A stretch of 64,000 nt of DNA, taken from NCBI GenBank assembly GCA_943704495.1, contig CALSCR010000739.1, positions 1 to 64,000 of the forward strand. Direction: 5' to 3'. Each line of letters begins with the position of its first letter. Within the stretch, counting starts at the first letter, position 1. The notes beneath the pieces were generated by a model, which did not search any database, was not told the DNA's origin, and saw only the letters and a program-made list of their open reading frames with translations. The DNA is from Pigoraptor chileana (lineage: Eukaryota > Opisthokonta > Filasterea). A program made the translations under genes and the position numbers. This document shows, in pieces, positions 42,149-52,967 of this stretch.

Positions 42149-43831
42149 ATGGCAGCGGCGCCGGGCGCAGCGGTGTCAATGGGGCTGGACGCATCACTCG
42201 CTGCCCTTCAAAAGAGCGGAGACGATCTCGCAAACCTCGCTCTGTATTGCGCGCGAACATACAACAGTGCGTCGACGCCCGCCGCCCGCGATTCTGCACT
42301 GAATGCGACGAAAAAGTATGCGTGTGATGCACTTGCCTCGGTTGCATACCAGCTTCATTCTGCAGCAACCGCGACCAACAAAGGGGTCGAGAGGGCGGGT
42401 CGTGCCCTGCATACGGCGGGTGAGGAGATTTACGTGACGGGCCAGGCGAGTGTTTGCTCTGACACACAGAGACACAAACAATCACACACACACACACACA
42501 AATACACACATATGAACACACTCTGACATACTCACATACAGACGGACACACATACAGAGATACACACAGACACAAGCGCGCACACAGAGATTCACATCCA
42601 GACATACAGACACACTGGCACACACACTGCTATGGCCGTGGATGCAGTTTGCTAATGGGTTCCACTTTCCATGGTTCGTTCCGTGCGCTTCCCCGTCGAA
42701 AGACAGATCATCGACCTCGTGATCGAGACGGGAGGGCTGATAACACCTGCAACGGTGCCGTCGTCCACCCCTGTGTATTTGTTTGAGCAGCGCCCACCGA
42801 AAGTGGCACGACTTGGAAGGGGTGTGTGTCTTTGTATTCTTTTGTATTGTGTGTGTGACTGTATGTGTATGTATGCCTGTGACAGCGGATGTGGCCAGTG
42901 CCCAGTTACGATCCACACTGGTGAAGAAGCCAAGAATTGGAATGTTGTGTATTGGGCGCTGATAAGTAGGTCCATAGGGGTTCCAACCATCTCCCTCCTG
43001 TTCCCCCCCTTCCTCCCACATCCGACCCCCTCGCGCTCCCAACATATGCAGACCCCCCGCAAAACAATCCCCTGCGCACGCCAATGCAGTTTGATTTACT
43101 CAACCGCGTGGGAACCGGAGCCGACGCTCTCGACGGCGTTGCGAGGAGTCGAATAGTGGCGCGCGTGGTCGGCGGGGCTGCGTCCACAACCCCGAAGATG
43201 CCGAGCATGTCCCTCGACGTGTTTGGCGGCGGATCCACGCCCACTTCGCCCTCTCTCTCACGGCACGCAAACAATGCGCCACTCCACTCGCCGCTGGGAC
43301 TGAGTCTCCCGCGGCCCGCTGGCACCGACCCGCTGGCCCAGTCGCTCGCCCCGCGCGGGGTGGGACGATCCCACGTGGCCACAACTTTCATGGCGGCGCC
43401 GCCTCCAAGCATTGCACCCATCGCCCCTGTCGCGCCGCCCAAAGCGCCCGAAGTGTCCAAAGCAGCAGCGAGCGCAGAGCCAGTGATCCTTCTGGAGGAT
43501 GCCGCAGTGGCGTCGACAGCGAGCGAAAGCTACTCAATAGGTGCGATGGGTGTGTGTGCGTGGATGGGTGTGCGTGTGTGCTAAGACCAGCTGCACTTGT
43601 GTTGTCAATTACTGACCATCCAGTAACTTGTGTCATCGCACATCTCCGTTTCTGACTGTCGACACAGTGCACGCGATGTACGATTACGCGGACGATGCGC
43701 CAGACTCGCTTGCGCTGACTACAGGGATGCATGTAACGCTGCTGTCTGTGGCTGGCGATTGGATGTACGGGGAGTCGCCCGATGGCCTCCGCCGCGGCTG
43801 GTTCCCCGCATCGTATGTGTCCACCGAATGA
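42149..43831 (+). CDS. ABI: ABI (Abl-interactor) homologue, SCAR/WAVE complex subunit with SH3 domain
   Basis: Four exons: 42149-42445, 42707-42821, 43052-43540, 43668-43831; phases agree; 354 residues (animal ABI 450-500). The N-terminal helix bundle that joins the WAVE core is recognisable (NLALYCARTYN, ATKKYACDALASVAYQLHS). A short segment with TPMQFDLLNRVGTG matches the conserved strip after the helices (family: PIDYTILDDVGHG). A Pro/Ser/Ala-rich linker of about 130 residues follows. The protein ends in an SH3 domain with ALYDY-like AMYDYADDAPDSL, GDWMYGE and GWFPASYV. ABI couples WAVE to Rac signalling and Arp2/3 actin assembly. Intron 1 has a GC donor (GCGAGT) and holds a CA-rich tract. 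Exon 2 depends on the acceptor at 42706 and is the least sure part. Confidence 0.85.
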
Positions 43832-44043
43832 AGTAATGTATGCATTTCCCCGACCGCCACCCGCGTGCACGTGGATAGATACACCGCACGCGTGCACCTG
43901 TGCGCGCAATGGTGCCCGTAAATGGCGACACACGCCAATCATCACGAGCCACATTCAATGTGTTGCAACCGAGCGCGCCGGTAAATCGAGTCATTATCAA
44001 GAGTATCCGTGGCCTTGGGGCATGTAATATAGCCTCAAATCGC

Positions 44044-46362
44044 TCACTGAATCGGCATGCCGACCTGCGACGCGACGCCAAGCGTCAGTTCCCGCGCTGT
44101 GTTGAGTGGCACCACGGCGGCAGTGCGAATCGTCTTGGTTAGCTCGGTGTTCTCGTGGAGTTGTGACACCTCCAGCTGCCGTCGGAGCGCACGGGCCCGG
44201 CTCTCAAGCCTGCATTTGTGTGTTTGCATGGTTGTGTTTGAAATATATATGTAAAATTGCATAATGTAGTAAGTACACGAGTGGTCTTAGCGCACGAGCG
44301 TCTTGTTACGCGGGCGCACAATCGGATCAAAAATAAAATGGTGCATTTGCGCAGAATAAAACCGAAGGCAACGAGTAAAGCGATCTCACTTTCACTCTCA
44401 TCTCATCACTTACTGATAGTCAAGGCAAGAAGGAGCCTGCGACACACTGACTAGACCTCTACATGCCCCGCTATCACACACATACACAAATTACGCGTAC
44501 GCACGCACATGCACATACACACACAAATCACACACAAATCATGCACGCGCACACACAACAGGCCAAGGTACACAGTCGGCGCACACCCACCGCTGCAATT
44601 CCGCCTCCATGTTCTTCAGCCCGAGCACTCGCAGTCGGTCGATGCGGTCAAACAGCGCGCAGATTTCTGCCTCCTGCTTTGCAACAACCATTTCGCGTTT
44701 CTTGTCAACCGCCCTCTGCCGATCACGCCACCGCGTCTGCAGCTCTTCAGACTCCAAACGAAGACGCTCTCTCTGCACATCTGCCGCCGTCGCGTACTGT
44801 CCCAGGCGCGCGGCAGTGTACTCGGCCTTGAGCAGCTCCTGTGTCTGCTTGGATGCCTTGGGGCGGTATTCAGCATGAAACGAGTCGAAACGCGCCAGAT
44901 CGTCATCGTGCCGCTGGCGCATCGCCGCGACCATATCCGCTGCGCGATCTTCAAAGAGGGCCCTCTTACCCGCCCACTCGGTGTGAAATGCGTCGAGTGC
45001 CTCTCGGTGCGCGTCCTCGACGGCAGCACGCTCAGAATCGTGCCGCTGCGACACAATCGAGGATGTGTGACGCGCAAACTCATCGCGTGTTTGTGCTATC
45101 CGCTGCTGCGCCATGAGTGCCTCGTCATACAGGCCGCGCTGTTCGCAGTCGTCTTGGTAGGCGCGCAGGTATGCCAGGAATTCTTGAAAAGATTCGACGT
45201 CCACACCGTCGAGATGAAAAGTCTCCATTGCCGACGCCAGCGCATCTCTTTGCGTTGTCGTCCGCGACTGAGAGCGGACACTCATTCGAGAGTGACCGCG
45301 CGACGCATTTGCGTTTTGAAACGACTGCGAAGGCCGGGGGCTCTGGTATGCGGCGAGGTCGTCATACACGGCCCCTCCGTCGGCGTGGGAAGCGTTCGCG
45401 CCCATGGCCAGCGCAGCTTCCCGCAGGTCATCCGCCTCCCAATCACACAGTCCACCAGAACCCCCGTCCATCCCTCCTTGCGACACATCGCCGCGAGACA
45501 TTCGATCGCCCGGGCCACTTGCATTCCACGACGCAACAGACATGTTGCCCATGGCGTTCTCTAAGTCATGATATTGCCCGTCCTCATCATGTGCGGGCTG
45601 GTTTGTGTCCGCAAGCGATTGCACAGCAGCGGCAGTGAATGGCCGATGGTATTGTTGTGCGTGCGCGCTATCTTGCGCTTCCGGTTGAACTTGCGAGTGA
45701 GATGCATATGGACTCGGGCGCGCAGAGGCGAGACGAGAGTGGGCATCGGCGCGCGCAGAGGATGGTCGGCGCGCGGCTGCCTCTGCCTTTCCCACCCCCG
45801 GTGACTTTTGATGCGCCAGCGAAGAGGAGCCGCCGATACTGCTACGGCGACTGCTGGTGCCACTGCCCGGTGCGCCACCCTTGGATGCAACACCAGACGC
45901 ACCGGCTGACGGGGATGCAACAGACTGTGCGAGAGGATGCGTCTTAATCTGCGATGCACTTTCAACAAGTGCCGCGGCAACAAGACGGTCGCCACGAGAT
46001 GATCGGTGATAAGCACCGAGAACAGCTGAAGGTGTCCCCGCGGGCGCAGATGCAGTCGACAAATTGCCGGTGCTTCCCAGTGGAGCACCACCAACAGAGC
46101 CCGCAGACGGTGCAGCACCAGCCGCATCACCACCAGCCACACCGCCACCGCCACTGCCACTGCCGCCGCCACTGCCATTCCCTCGAGATAGATTCAGCGG
46201 GATAACTTCCTCTATTTTCACTGTCGCATGAGAGGCAGTGTGCACTGCTCCTTGGGTCGAGGATGCCAGCCACGGGGATACGCCATCCGCGGCATCTGTG
46301 GCGGAGAGTCTGCGTCCCGTTCTCGGCGCTGATTGGGGCCGATTGAGCCGCTTATGAGACAT
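44044..46362 (-). CDS. Large coiled-coil protein with Ser/Gly-rich N-terminus (protist flagellar-type family?)
   Basis: Two exons, 46362-44591 and 44209-44044, joined by a GTGGGT intron; 645 residues. Residues 1-340 are low complexity, rich in S, G, A, R and Q. The C-terminal 300 residues are charged helices: FQEFLAYLRAYQDDCEQRGL, YDEALMAQQRIAQTRDEFAR, AHREALDAFHTEWAGKRALF, HDDDLARFDSFHAE, then PKASKQTQELLKAEYTAARL and MEAELQRRLESRARALRRQL. This order (F-x-x-x-L-x-x-Y near the start, A-H-x-x-x-L-x-x-F-x-x-x-W, P-K-x-S-x-x-L-L, and a final R-L-E-like helix) recalls a coiled-coil family I know from ciliates and trypanosomatids; a flagellar role is a guess. The intron carries CA-rich sequence. 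The start ATG is the first in frame. Confidence 0.75.
44470..44562. repeat. CA-rich microsatellite in the coiled-coil gene intron
   Basis: Interrupted CA/CATA units within the single intron of the gene at 44044-46362. Confidence 0.85.
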
Positions 46363-47610
46363 GGCGGCAACGACCCCCCTGCATGCATGCAGATATCGGT
46401 ACTTATGTGTATGTCTCCTTCGTGTCCGATGCCGTGTCGTTATATAATTGTTGATTGTTGCAGATTTTGCAGAATGCCCCGTAATCAAGTATTTCTTTCC
46501 GGCGTTGCTATGGGTGCAATTTCATCCGATTTCGAGGGAAAGGCTTCGATTGGTCGTAATATAAGCGAGATAGCGGATTATTAACCCTAACCCAATATAA
46601 CCCTAGTCAGTGCCACTGCTGCTCGCCCGCTGATACGGCCACCAAGAAAGTACCCTTGAACCCACGCATATTCAGCAGGGGAGCACCACTGCTGACCGCC
46701 ATCACGTAGCCACTGAGTTCCGCGCTCCCTCTCTAGTCGTGGCGCCGGCTTCTTTGCCGGTTCCAACAACGGCACTCCGGGCGCAGGAACAACAGTCGGT
46801 AAGCCCTATTCTTGCCGTTTGGCATCAATTCAGCAGTGTCAGTGCTAACTGTGGCAGCGAGCGGCTGACTCAGATCAGTCAGTGGTGAGCTAGTGAGTGC
46901 CAGCCGCACGGTCGGTGTTCAGCCACGGATGCGCCTCGGCTGAGCATCACTGACGGCAAGGTAATTTGCAATCTCACTGCTTTAGCCGTAGACCATCATC
47001 GTCCAACTTTGTACAGCCAATCCTGATTGAGGGTCGACTTTTTTGAGCCAGTCGACGACCGGCCCGGGGGCGCGGGGCTCACAGTGGCCAGCGGGCCGCC
47101 GGAGTCTGATAACCGGTCTGGTGAGCAATGACACTGTCTCAGAAGCCAACCCGACCGAAGGATCGTTTCAGGCTGTCGCCGGACAGCCAAAGTGAATTTG
47201 ACTGAACTGGCGCGTCATTCTGTTGTCGGCAGGCCCACTGATGGCCTGATACGGCGGACTCCCGACCGGCGGCAGTGAATGCCGACAATGCCGGCGCGAC
47301 TGGTGTGAACTGATGTTGACAGTATCATTTTAGCGGTATTGTGAGTGGATTTCACACCCGGCTGATGAAACAGGCGGCACGTGGGCACGGCTCACTGAGT
47401 CAGTTCAGTCATCTGTTTGTTTCACACCCGGCCCTGTGATGAAGTCCCAATCAACCCGCTGGAATGAATCGGTGTTCAAATCGAACTTCGAACAGTCATT
47501 CCTTCGATCTTTGCAAGTGCTCAATCTTTTTTCTTGCGTCGTGGATTAGAAATTGTTGGAATCCCCCGACCGATTTCACTGCTGCTGCTGTACTGCCACT
47601 AGACTATTGG
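46363..47610. other. Spacer with unusual CTGAC/CAGTC-rich sequence
   Basis: 1.25 kb. It begins with two telomere-like AACCCTA words (46582-46610). Sequence from 46600 to 47450 is rich in cactgac, cagtcag, gccggt and acccggc words, with small hairpins (for example gccgg-cttcttt-gccggt near 46743) and a repeated tttcacacccggc (47351 and 47421). No open frame of note. Confidence 0.5.
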
Positions 47611-49340
47611 ATGCGAGCGTCCGCTGCGTACACTGCGCTCTTCATAGTCGCACTTGCTGGCACCTGCTTGGCGCTGGGAGAGCACTGCTACCACGCGACA
47701 CCACAGGACGATAAGAAAGAAGCATCTCCTTCCACTTATTGCGGTGCGCAATCTGCTTCGTCGAAAATGCACGGCATCATTGTGCACACCGACGGCTCAA
47801 TGGCCGTCAAAGAAATGCCCGCGCCAGAAATCAAGGCGGATGAAATTCTCGTCCGCGTGAAATGCGCCGGTGTCAATAGGCTGGATTTGCTGCAGCGCGC
47901 GGGAAAATATCCGCCGCCGCCGGGGGACATCGACATACTCGGCATTGAAGGTGGTGAAGAGTATATTGGGGACTCACTGCAGCGCGACGGATTCAGTTGG
48001 AGTTCCAAAACTGTCACAGATATATGCACATGATACATATACACACACAATCCACACATATATAGCACGCGAACACGCACACATACATGCACATGCTCAC
48101 AAACCGGAATCATAATGCATGAACATTTCAATATCCGTGCAGTGTCTGGAATTGTGGAGGCCATCGGGTCCCGCGCGTCTGGCCACGGACTTTCAGTGGG
48201 CGACAGAGTGTGCGGCCTTGTGCCTGGTGGTGGATACGCAGAGCAGGCTGCGATGCCAGTCGAAAATGCCATGCGAATGCCGTCCGACATGACCTTTGCC
48301 GAAGGAGCATCGATCCGTGAGTGCAACGTCCACATACGTCCACACATACACATACACACACACACATACACACTGTTTGTGTCGCCGCTGATTGCCATTG
48401 GCTGGTGCTGAGGACGTTCCGTTTGAAAGGCTCGCGTTTTGTTACTGATGTTGTCAATTGAGCACATTCTGAGGCTTTGCCGTTACTTGGTTCTGCCTGT
48501 TTTTGTTACTCCGCAGCCGAGGCGTGGCTGACTGCGTATGCGGCGTTGCACTACAGCGCCCGGATGCGCATGGGCGACACCATTCTGCTCCACGCGGCGG
48601 CAAGTGGCGTCGGCACTGCGGCCATACAGGTCATCCGCGCCCACTGCGGTCCTTCCTGCACAATTATCGCCATTGCAGGTGTGTTGCGCGCGCCCCGCCC
48701 TCCATCAGCACACATGTGGTTTGCTCTCCATGGACCCAATTTTTGCTCTTGTTGTTATGTTGGGGTATATGTTCGTGATCTGCCGTTGTGGGGTGTTTAT
48801 GCGCTTATCGTGTGCTGCCACACAGGGACTGAGTTGTGACCGTTGCACTGCTGTGTGCTCTGCGCAGGCTCCGAGGACAAGCTGGCGCTGTGCAAGCGAC
48901 TCGGCGCAACGCACGCCATCAACCGCCACACGACAAATTTCGCCGATTTCGCACTGTCCGTTACCAACAACCGGGGTGTTGATGTCGTTCTTGACTTTGT
49001 CGGGGGGTCGCACTTTGCAGACAATGTGCGCGCACTCGGCCTGGACGGGCGCATGGTGATGCTAGGTCTCCTGGGCGGCCCCATTGCAAACACCGTCGAC
49101 GTGTCTGCGATACTGCGCAAGCGACTGACGGTCGTTGGATCGACGCTCCGCAACCGCCCTCGCGATTACAAGGCGCGTCTTGCGTCGGACTTTTCGCGGG
49201 ACATCATGCACATGTTTGAGCAGGGGACCGTGACGTCGGTGATTGACGGCCAGTATCCGCTGGAGCGCGTGGCGGAGGCACACGAGCGCATGCAGCACAA
49301 CCACAACGGCGGCAAAATCATCCTCAATGTCTCTCACTGA
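47611..49340 (+). CDS. TP53I3: TP53I3/PIG3-type quinone oxidoreductase (MDR superfamily)
   Basis: Four exons: 47611-47950, 48143-48316, 48517-48678, 48868-49340; all introns phase 1; 382 residues from the first ATG. The catalytic domain starts at MHGIIVHTDG (ATG at 47767) and from there is 330 residues, the PIG3 length. Motifs: KCAGVNRLDLLQRAGKYPPP, GDRVCGLVPGGGYAE, AWLTAYAAL, the Rossmann fingerprint AAASGVGTAAIQ, and LDFVGGSHF. It should reduce quinones using NADPH and lacks zinc ligands. The extra 52 residues (MRASAAYTALFIVALAGTC) look like a signal peptide or anchor, so the first ATG would place the enzyme in the secretory pathway or a membrane; the second ATG would give a cytosolic form. 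Which start is used is open. Confidence 0.88.
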
Positions 49341-49561
49341 ACTGACAGATCCGAAACTACTTTGTCACGGCGACACGGTCGTCTGCGTGTGCACAGGGAC
49401 AGCTCAACGCTCACTTTGAGTACATCACTCGAATAAATCAAACGAAAGGGGACGATGGCATGAACTAAAGTGGCGGCGATGGTGACTGTGGTGGTGTGTT
49501 TATGTACAGATTGCGAGGCGGGTGCATTAGGCCGCCTGGCCCCTGTCTGTCTTCGGCCATT

Positions 49562-52117
49562 TCAGTCGAATTTGAATGATTTGAGCGGGTCCTCTTTCCG
49601 TTTCTGCAGTCAAAATCAACAGAAGTGCATGTACGTGGGCAAATGTGGGTGACGGAGTTACACAGTCTGTTCAAGTTTGGCTGCATAGAAGTAGAACACG
49701 AACACACACACGCAAGCACATGCACATGCACATGGGCGCACTGCTGTCCGCGCCCTCCCCTCCCACACAAAAATTCACACACGCATGCACATGCACATAC
49801 CTTGGCGTCCTGCTGTCCACGCCCTCCCCTCCCACCGCGCGCGCCCCTGCCGCGATGTGCCCCCCTTGCAGATCCACGCCCGCGACCCCGAGACGCCCCG
49901 GATGCACTCTGCCCCGGACGACGCGTCGACGTGGGCATCAGGTAGGCGGGCACATGACGAAGATGCGGCTGAACACGTGCCGGATGCAGTGCCTTGTCGT
50001 GGCGCAGAGCCTCAAGATCGCGCGGGTTGTCCTCAAAATGCGCCTGCACACACACAGCATTATTGCATCATCAGTGATAATATTAGTGCACCATCTTTGT
50101 TGCACGGCCACTTCACAGTGTGAGCGATGGTTAGTTGTAATCGATCGTAAAAGATGAAACGCTGACTCACAGCTACCGCGCACAACTTGATGCAGTGCGG
50201 GATTGCTGACAACTGCACGCACAATGCGTACACGGCATATGCCATGCCCTCACCTTGAGCTTCTCAGAATTCAGGATTTCGGCTTTGATCTCCTTCAGAC
50301 GCGCCTCTTTTATGGTCGATTTTGTAACGGCGCGCAGAGCATCGGCCACGCGGTACCGGAAGGGCTCAATTTCCGCCATATTGAGCGTGTACGGCTGGAT
50401 GACGTGCTCAGCCGCAGTTGCTATGCACGCCGGAGAAAGCGACACATCAAAAGGGGAGGGAGAGGGGGGGTTAAGGGGAGCAGCCGATTCAGAGCAGTGA
50501 AACGGTTGTAAAACAGACCAAGCATGCACAGCACCGGACGTGCAATAAACAGTGGAGTGACCAAAGGCACAAGGCAGACGGGGCACTCACCACCAAGGGC
50601 CTCCTCCACTTTGGCAAGAATGACCTCGTCCTCAACAGAGACGAACGACAACGCCTGCCCCGACTTGTCCCCCCTCGCTGTCCTGCCCACGCGGTGCACA
50701 TACGCACGCGCCGTATGAGGAAAATCAAAGTTCATTACATTCTCCACTTCGCGAAAGTCGACCCCCCGTGCAACGCCATACTCTCCATCTTCCTTGCGCT
50801 TCCCCGCGGCCTTTTTGGCGCTGATCTTTTGCCGTTTTGCCGGAGGTTCATCTATGTATAGGAGATGGGGGTGGGGATTCAGCAAACGAGAGCGGGAGGA
50901 TTGTGAAGTGAGCAATAGCATATTCTTTGCGATTAACACAAGCACTCCAGTATTCCAACTTAGCACCCAATGCATGCTACATCAGACGCACCTTCCACGC
51001 CCGCCTCATCCCCAGCGTCGTCATGATCGGCGTGGTCGCTCGCAATCACTATGTCGTACACCCCGCGGTTGAATTCCTGGACAATATGTTGCCGCGAGTT
51101 CTGCGGGAGCTCCGGGTTCAGCACGCACGACCGCACTGCAAACTGCTCAAGAAACAGGCGCAGGCGATAGCATCGGTCCGTGTCGTTCACGAAAATGATC
51201 GTCTTGCCCTTGACAATGCGAAGCTTGATTAGCGTGTACGCAATGAGGAACTTGTCATCGTCTTCGCAGCGCACAAGATACTGTCGCAGGCGCGCCGCCT
51301 CCGGAAGCTGCGATTCTTCAAGACGCAGCACCGCCGGATTGTGCAGGACGAGCTTACGCAGGGAATCCACGTCGTCGCTAAGTGTTGCAGACATGAGAAA
51401 GCTTTGGCAGATGCGAGGCAGGTGGTCGAGCAGCCGGCGGATGTCTTCCTCGTAGCCATACGAAAAGAGGAGGTCGGCTTCGTCAATGACAAGCATCTCA
51501 AGCGTATCTTTGAGTGTCACATTACCGGCATCCAGATGCGCAACAATGCGGCTGGGCGTCGACACGAGAACATCGGGGAGCTCCAAGAGCGCTGGTCGCT
51601 GCGAGTTAATGTTGTCGTCTACGGCAAGATCAACCACATTGATGTCACGAGCGCAGTAGGCGGCGATCTCTCTGAAATTCTGCTTGACTTGCCTGCACAA
51701 CTCCTTGGACGGTACAAGCACAAGAGCGCGCACACCCGCCCCAGCATCACCGCCCACGCCCGACGCAGACTTCCCGTGCAGGATGCGCTGCACAACAGGA
51801 ATGGCGTACGCAGCTGTCTTGCCAGATCCCGTACGTGCCCGCGACAGAAGATCCTTTCCTTCGAGCGCAAGCGGAATCGCTCGCGCCTGAATTGGTGTCG
51901 GCGTCCGCCATCCCAGTTTTGCAATAGCACGGAGTATTCTCTGATCGAGACCAAAGCCTTCAAAAGTCACCGATGCCTCTGCTGTTGCTGAGACCGCAAC
52001 TGCATCATCATCCTCTAAAGCAGCATCTTCTTCCAAGTCGTCGGCACCACCATCGATCGCAGCACGGTCAGACGCGTCCTCGCCATCCGAGTGCGCCGAC
52101 CCAGATGAAGACGACAT
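49562..52117 (-). CDS. DDX56: DDX56/Dbp9-type DEAD-box RNA helicase (60S ribosome assembly)
   Basis: Five exons: 52117-50992, 50851-50591, 50420-50254, 50043-49801, 49603-49562; phases agree; 612 residues. An acidic N-terminus is followed by [20 protein letters not shown], Walker A RTGSGKT (95-101), VPSKELC, STPSRI, DEAD, SATLS, the family-typical [18 protein letters not shown] and [19 protein letters not shown], and HRVGRTARG. The C-terminal domain has [45 protein letters not shown], an RG-rich tail (GRGRGSARG) and ends DPLKSFKFD, as in Dbp9/DDX56. It acts in early pre-60S particles in the nucleolus. Divergent from IFT54 across a spacer with five CACGTG sites. Confidence 0.93.
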
Positions 52118-52967
52118 GCTATCGAACCTTCGGCAATTGCGAAAATAACTCTAGTTTAGAAACAAGTCAAGTATCATTGAATATATATAAGTGTACATAT
52201 ACGTGTGTGTGTGTGTATTTGTGTTTATGTTATTCGAGAAAACGATGTCTCCGCTACGTTTCAGTTTTCCACACAGCAATTTGCCCCCACGTGCAATTCG
52301 AATCGTGCTGCCACGTGACTGTCCGTGATGTGGCACGTGCCCTTCACGTGACATCGCCATCGATCACGTGACCATGGAATTTTTATTTTTTCAAACTCGA
52401 TCGACTTGCATTCCTTTCCGGATTTGGAGGACGCGGTAATAAACGCTCTTTCTATGGGATTGGTATGGAATTCGGTTGCAGGAAATAATCAGCACGAAAT
52501 TTGGCCGACCTAAGCGACATGTCTCACTCTCTCTCCGTCTGTCGACAATTCTGTGCATCCGTGTTTTGTGTCTGCACAGGGCTAATCCTCTCTGCCGTGA
52601 GTGTTCTTCTAGCAGAGCTGGACGTCACACCTGCCCTTGTGTGCCCGCAACGGTCTACGGGATGCTCTTAACTCCTGCCTTGACTGCAGTGTTCTAAATC
52701 CGCTCCCGATTCAGCCACTCGAGTGTTTTCCCATTCTGCCGTTGCGCAGGGGGAACTCAGTTGCAATTTGGGGACATTCACTCGTGGGGTTATTGTTGCT
52801 TCTGCGGGCTTTGATTAAGTCAAGGTGCTTCATTGGACAACGGACGGACGTCCATCATACTTGCGTGTGAACGTTACGCTGATATTGCGTTGCGTTTAGA
52901 CCGTGGGGGGTGATTGCGGGCGACATAGTCTGATTGATTGCGGCAGCTGACCGCCGCGGCGTCGAGA
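52118..52967. other. Divergent spacer between DDX56 and IFT54
   Basis: 850 bp with no gene. The CACGTG cluster is listed separately. A short TG run lies at 52204-52218. Confidence 0.65.
52288..52370. promoter_or_regulatory. Cluster of five CACGTG palindromes
   Basis: CACGTG occurs at 52288, 52312, 52334, 52345 and 52365, three of them within CACGTGAC. The cluster is about 170 bp from the DDX56 start and 600 bp from the IFT54 start. CACGTG is the bHLH-ZIP core; bidirectional control is an inference. Confidence 0.6.
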
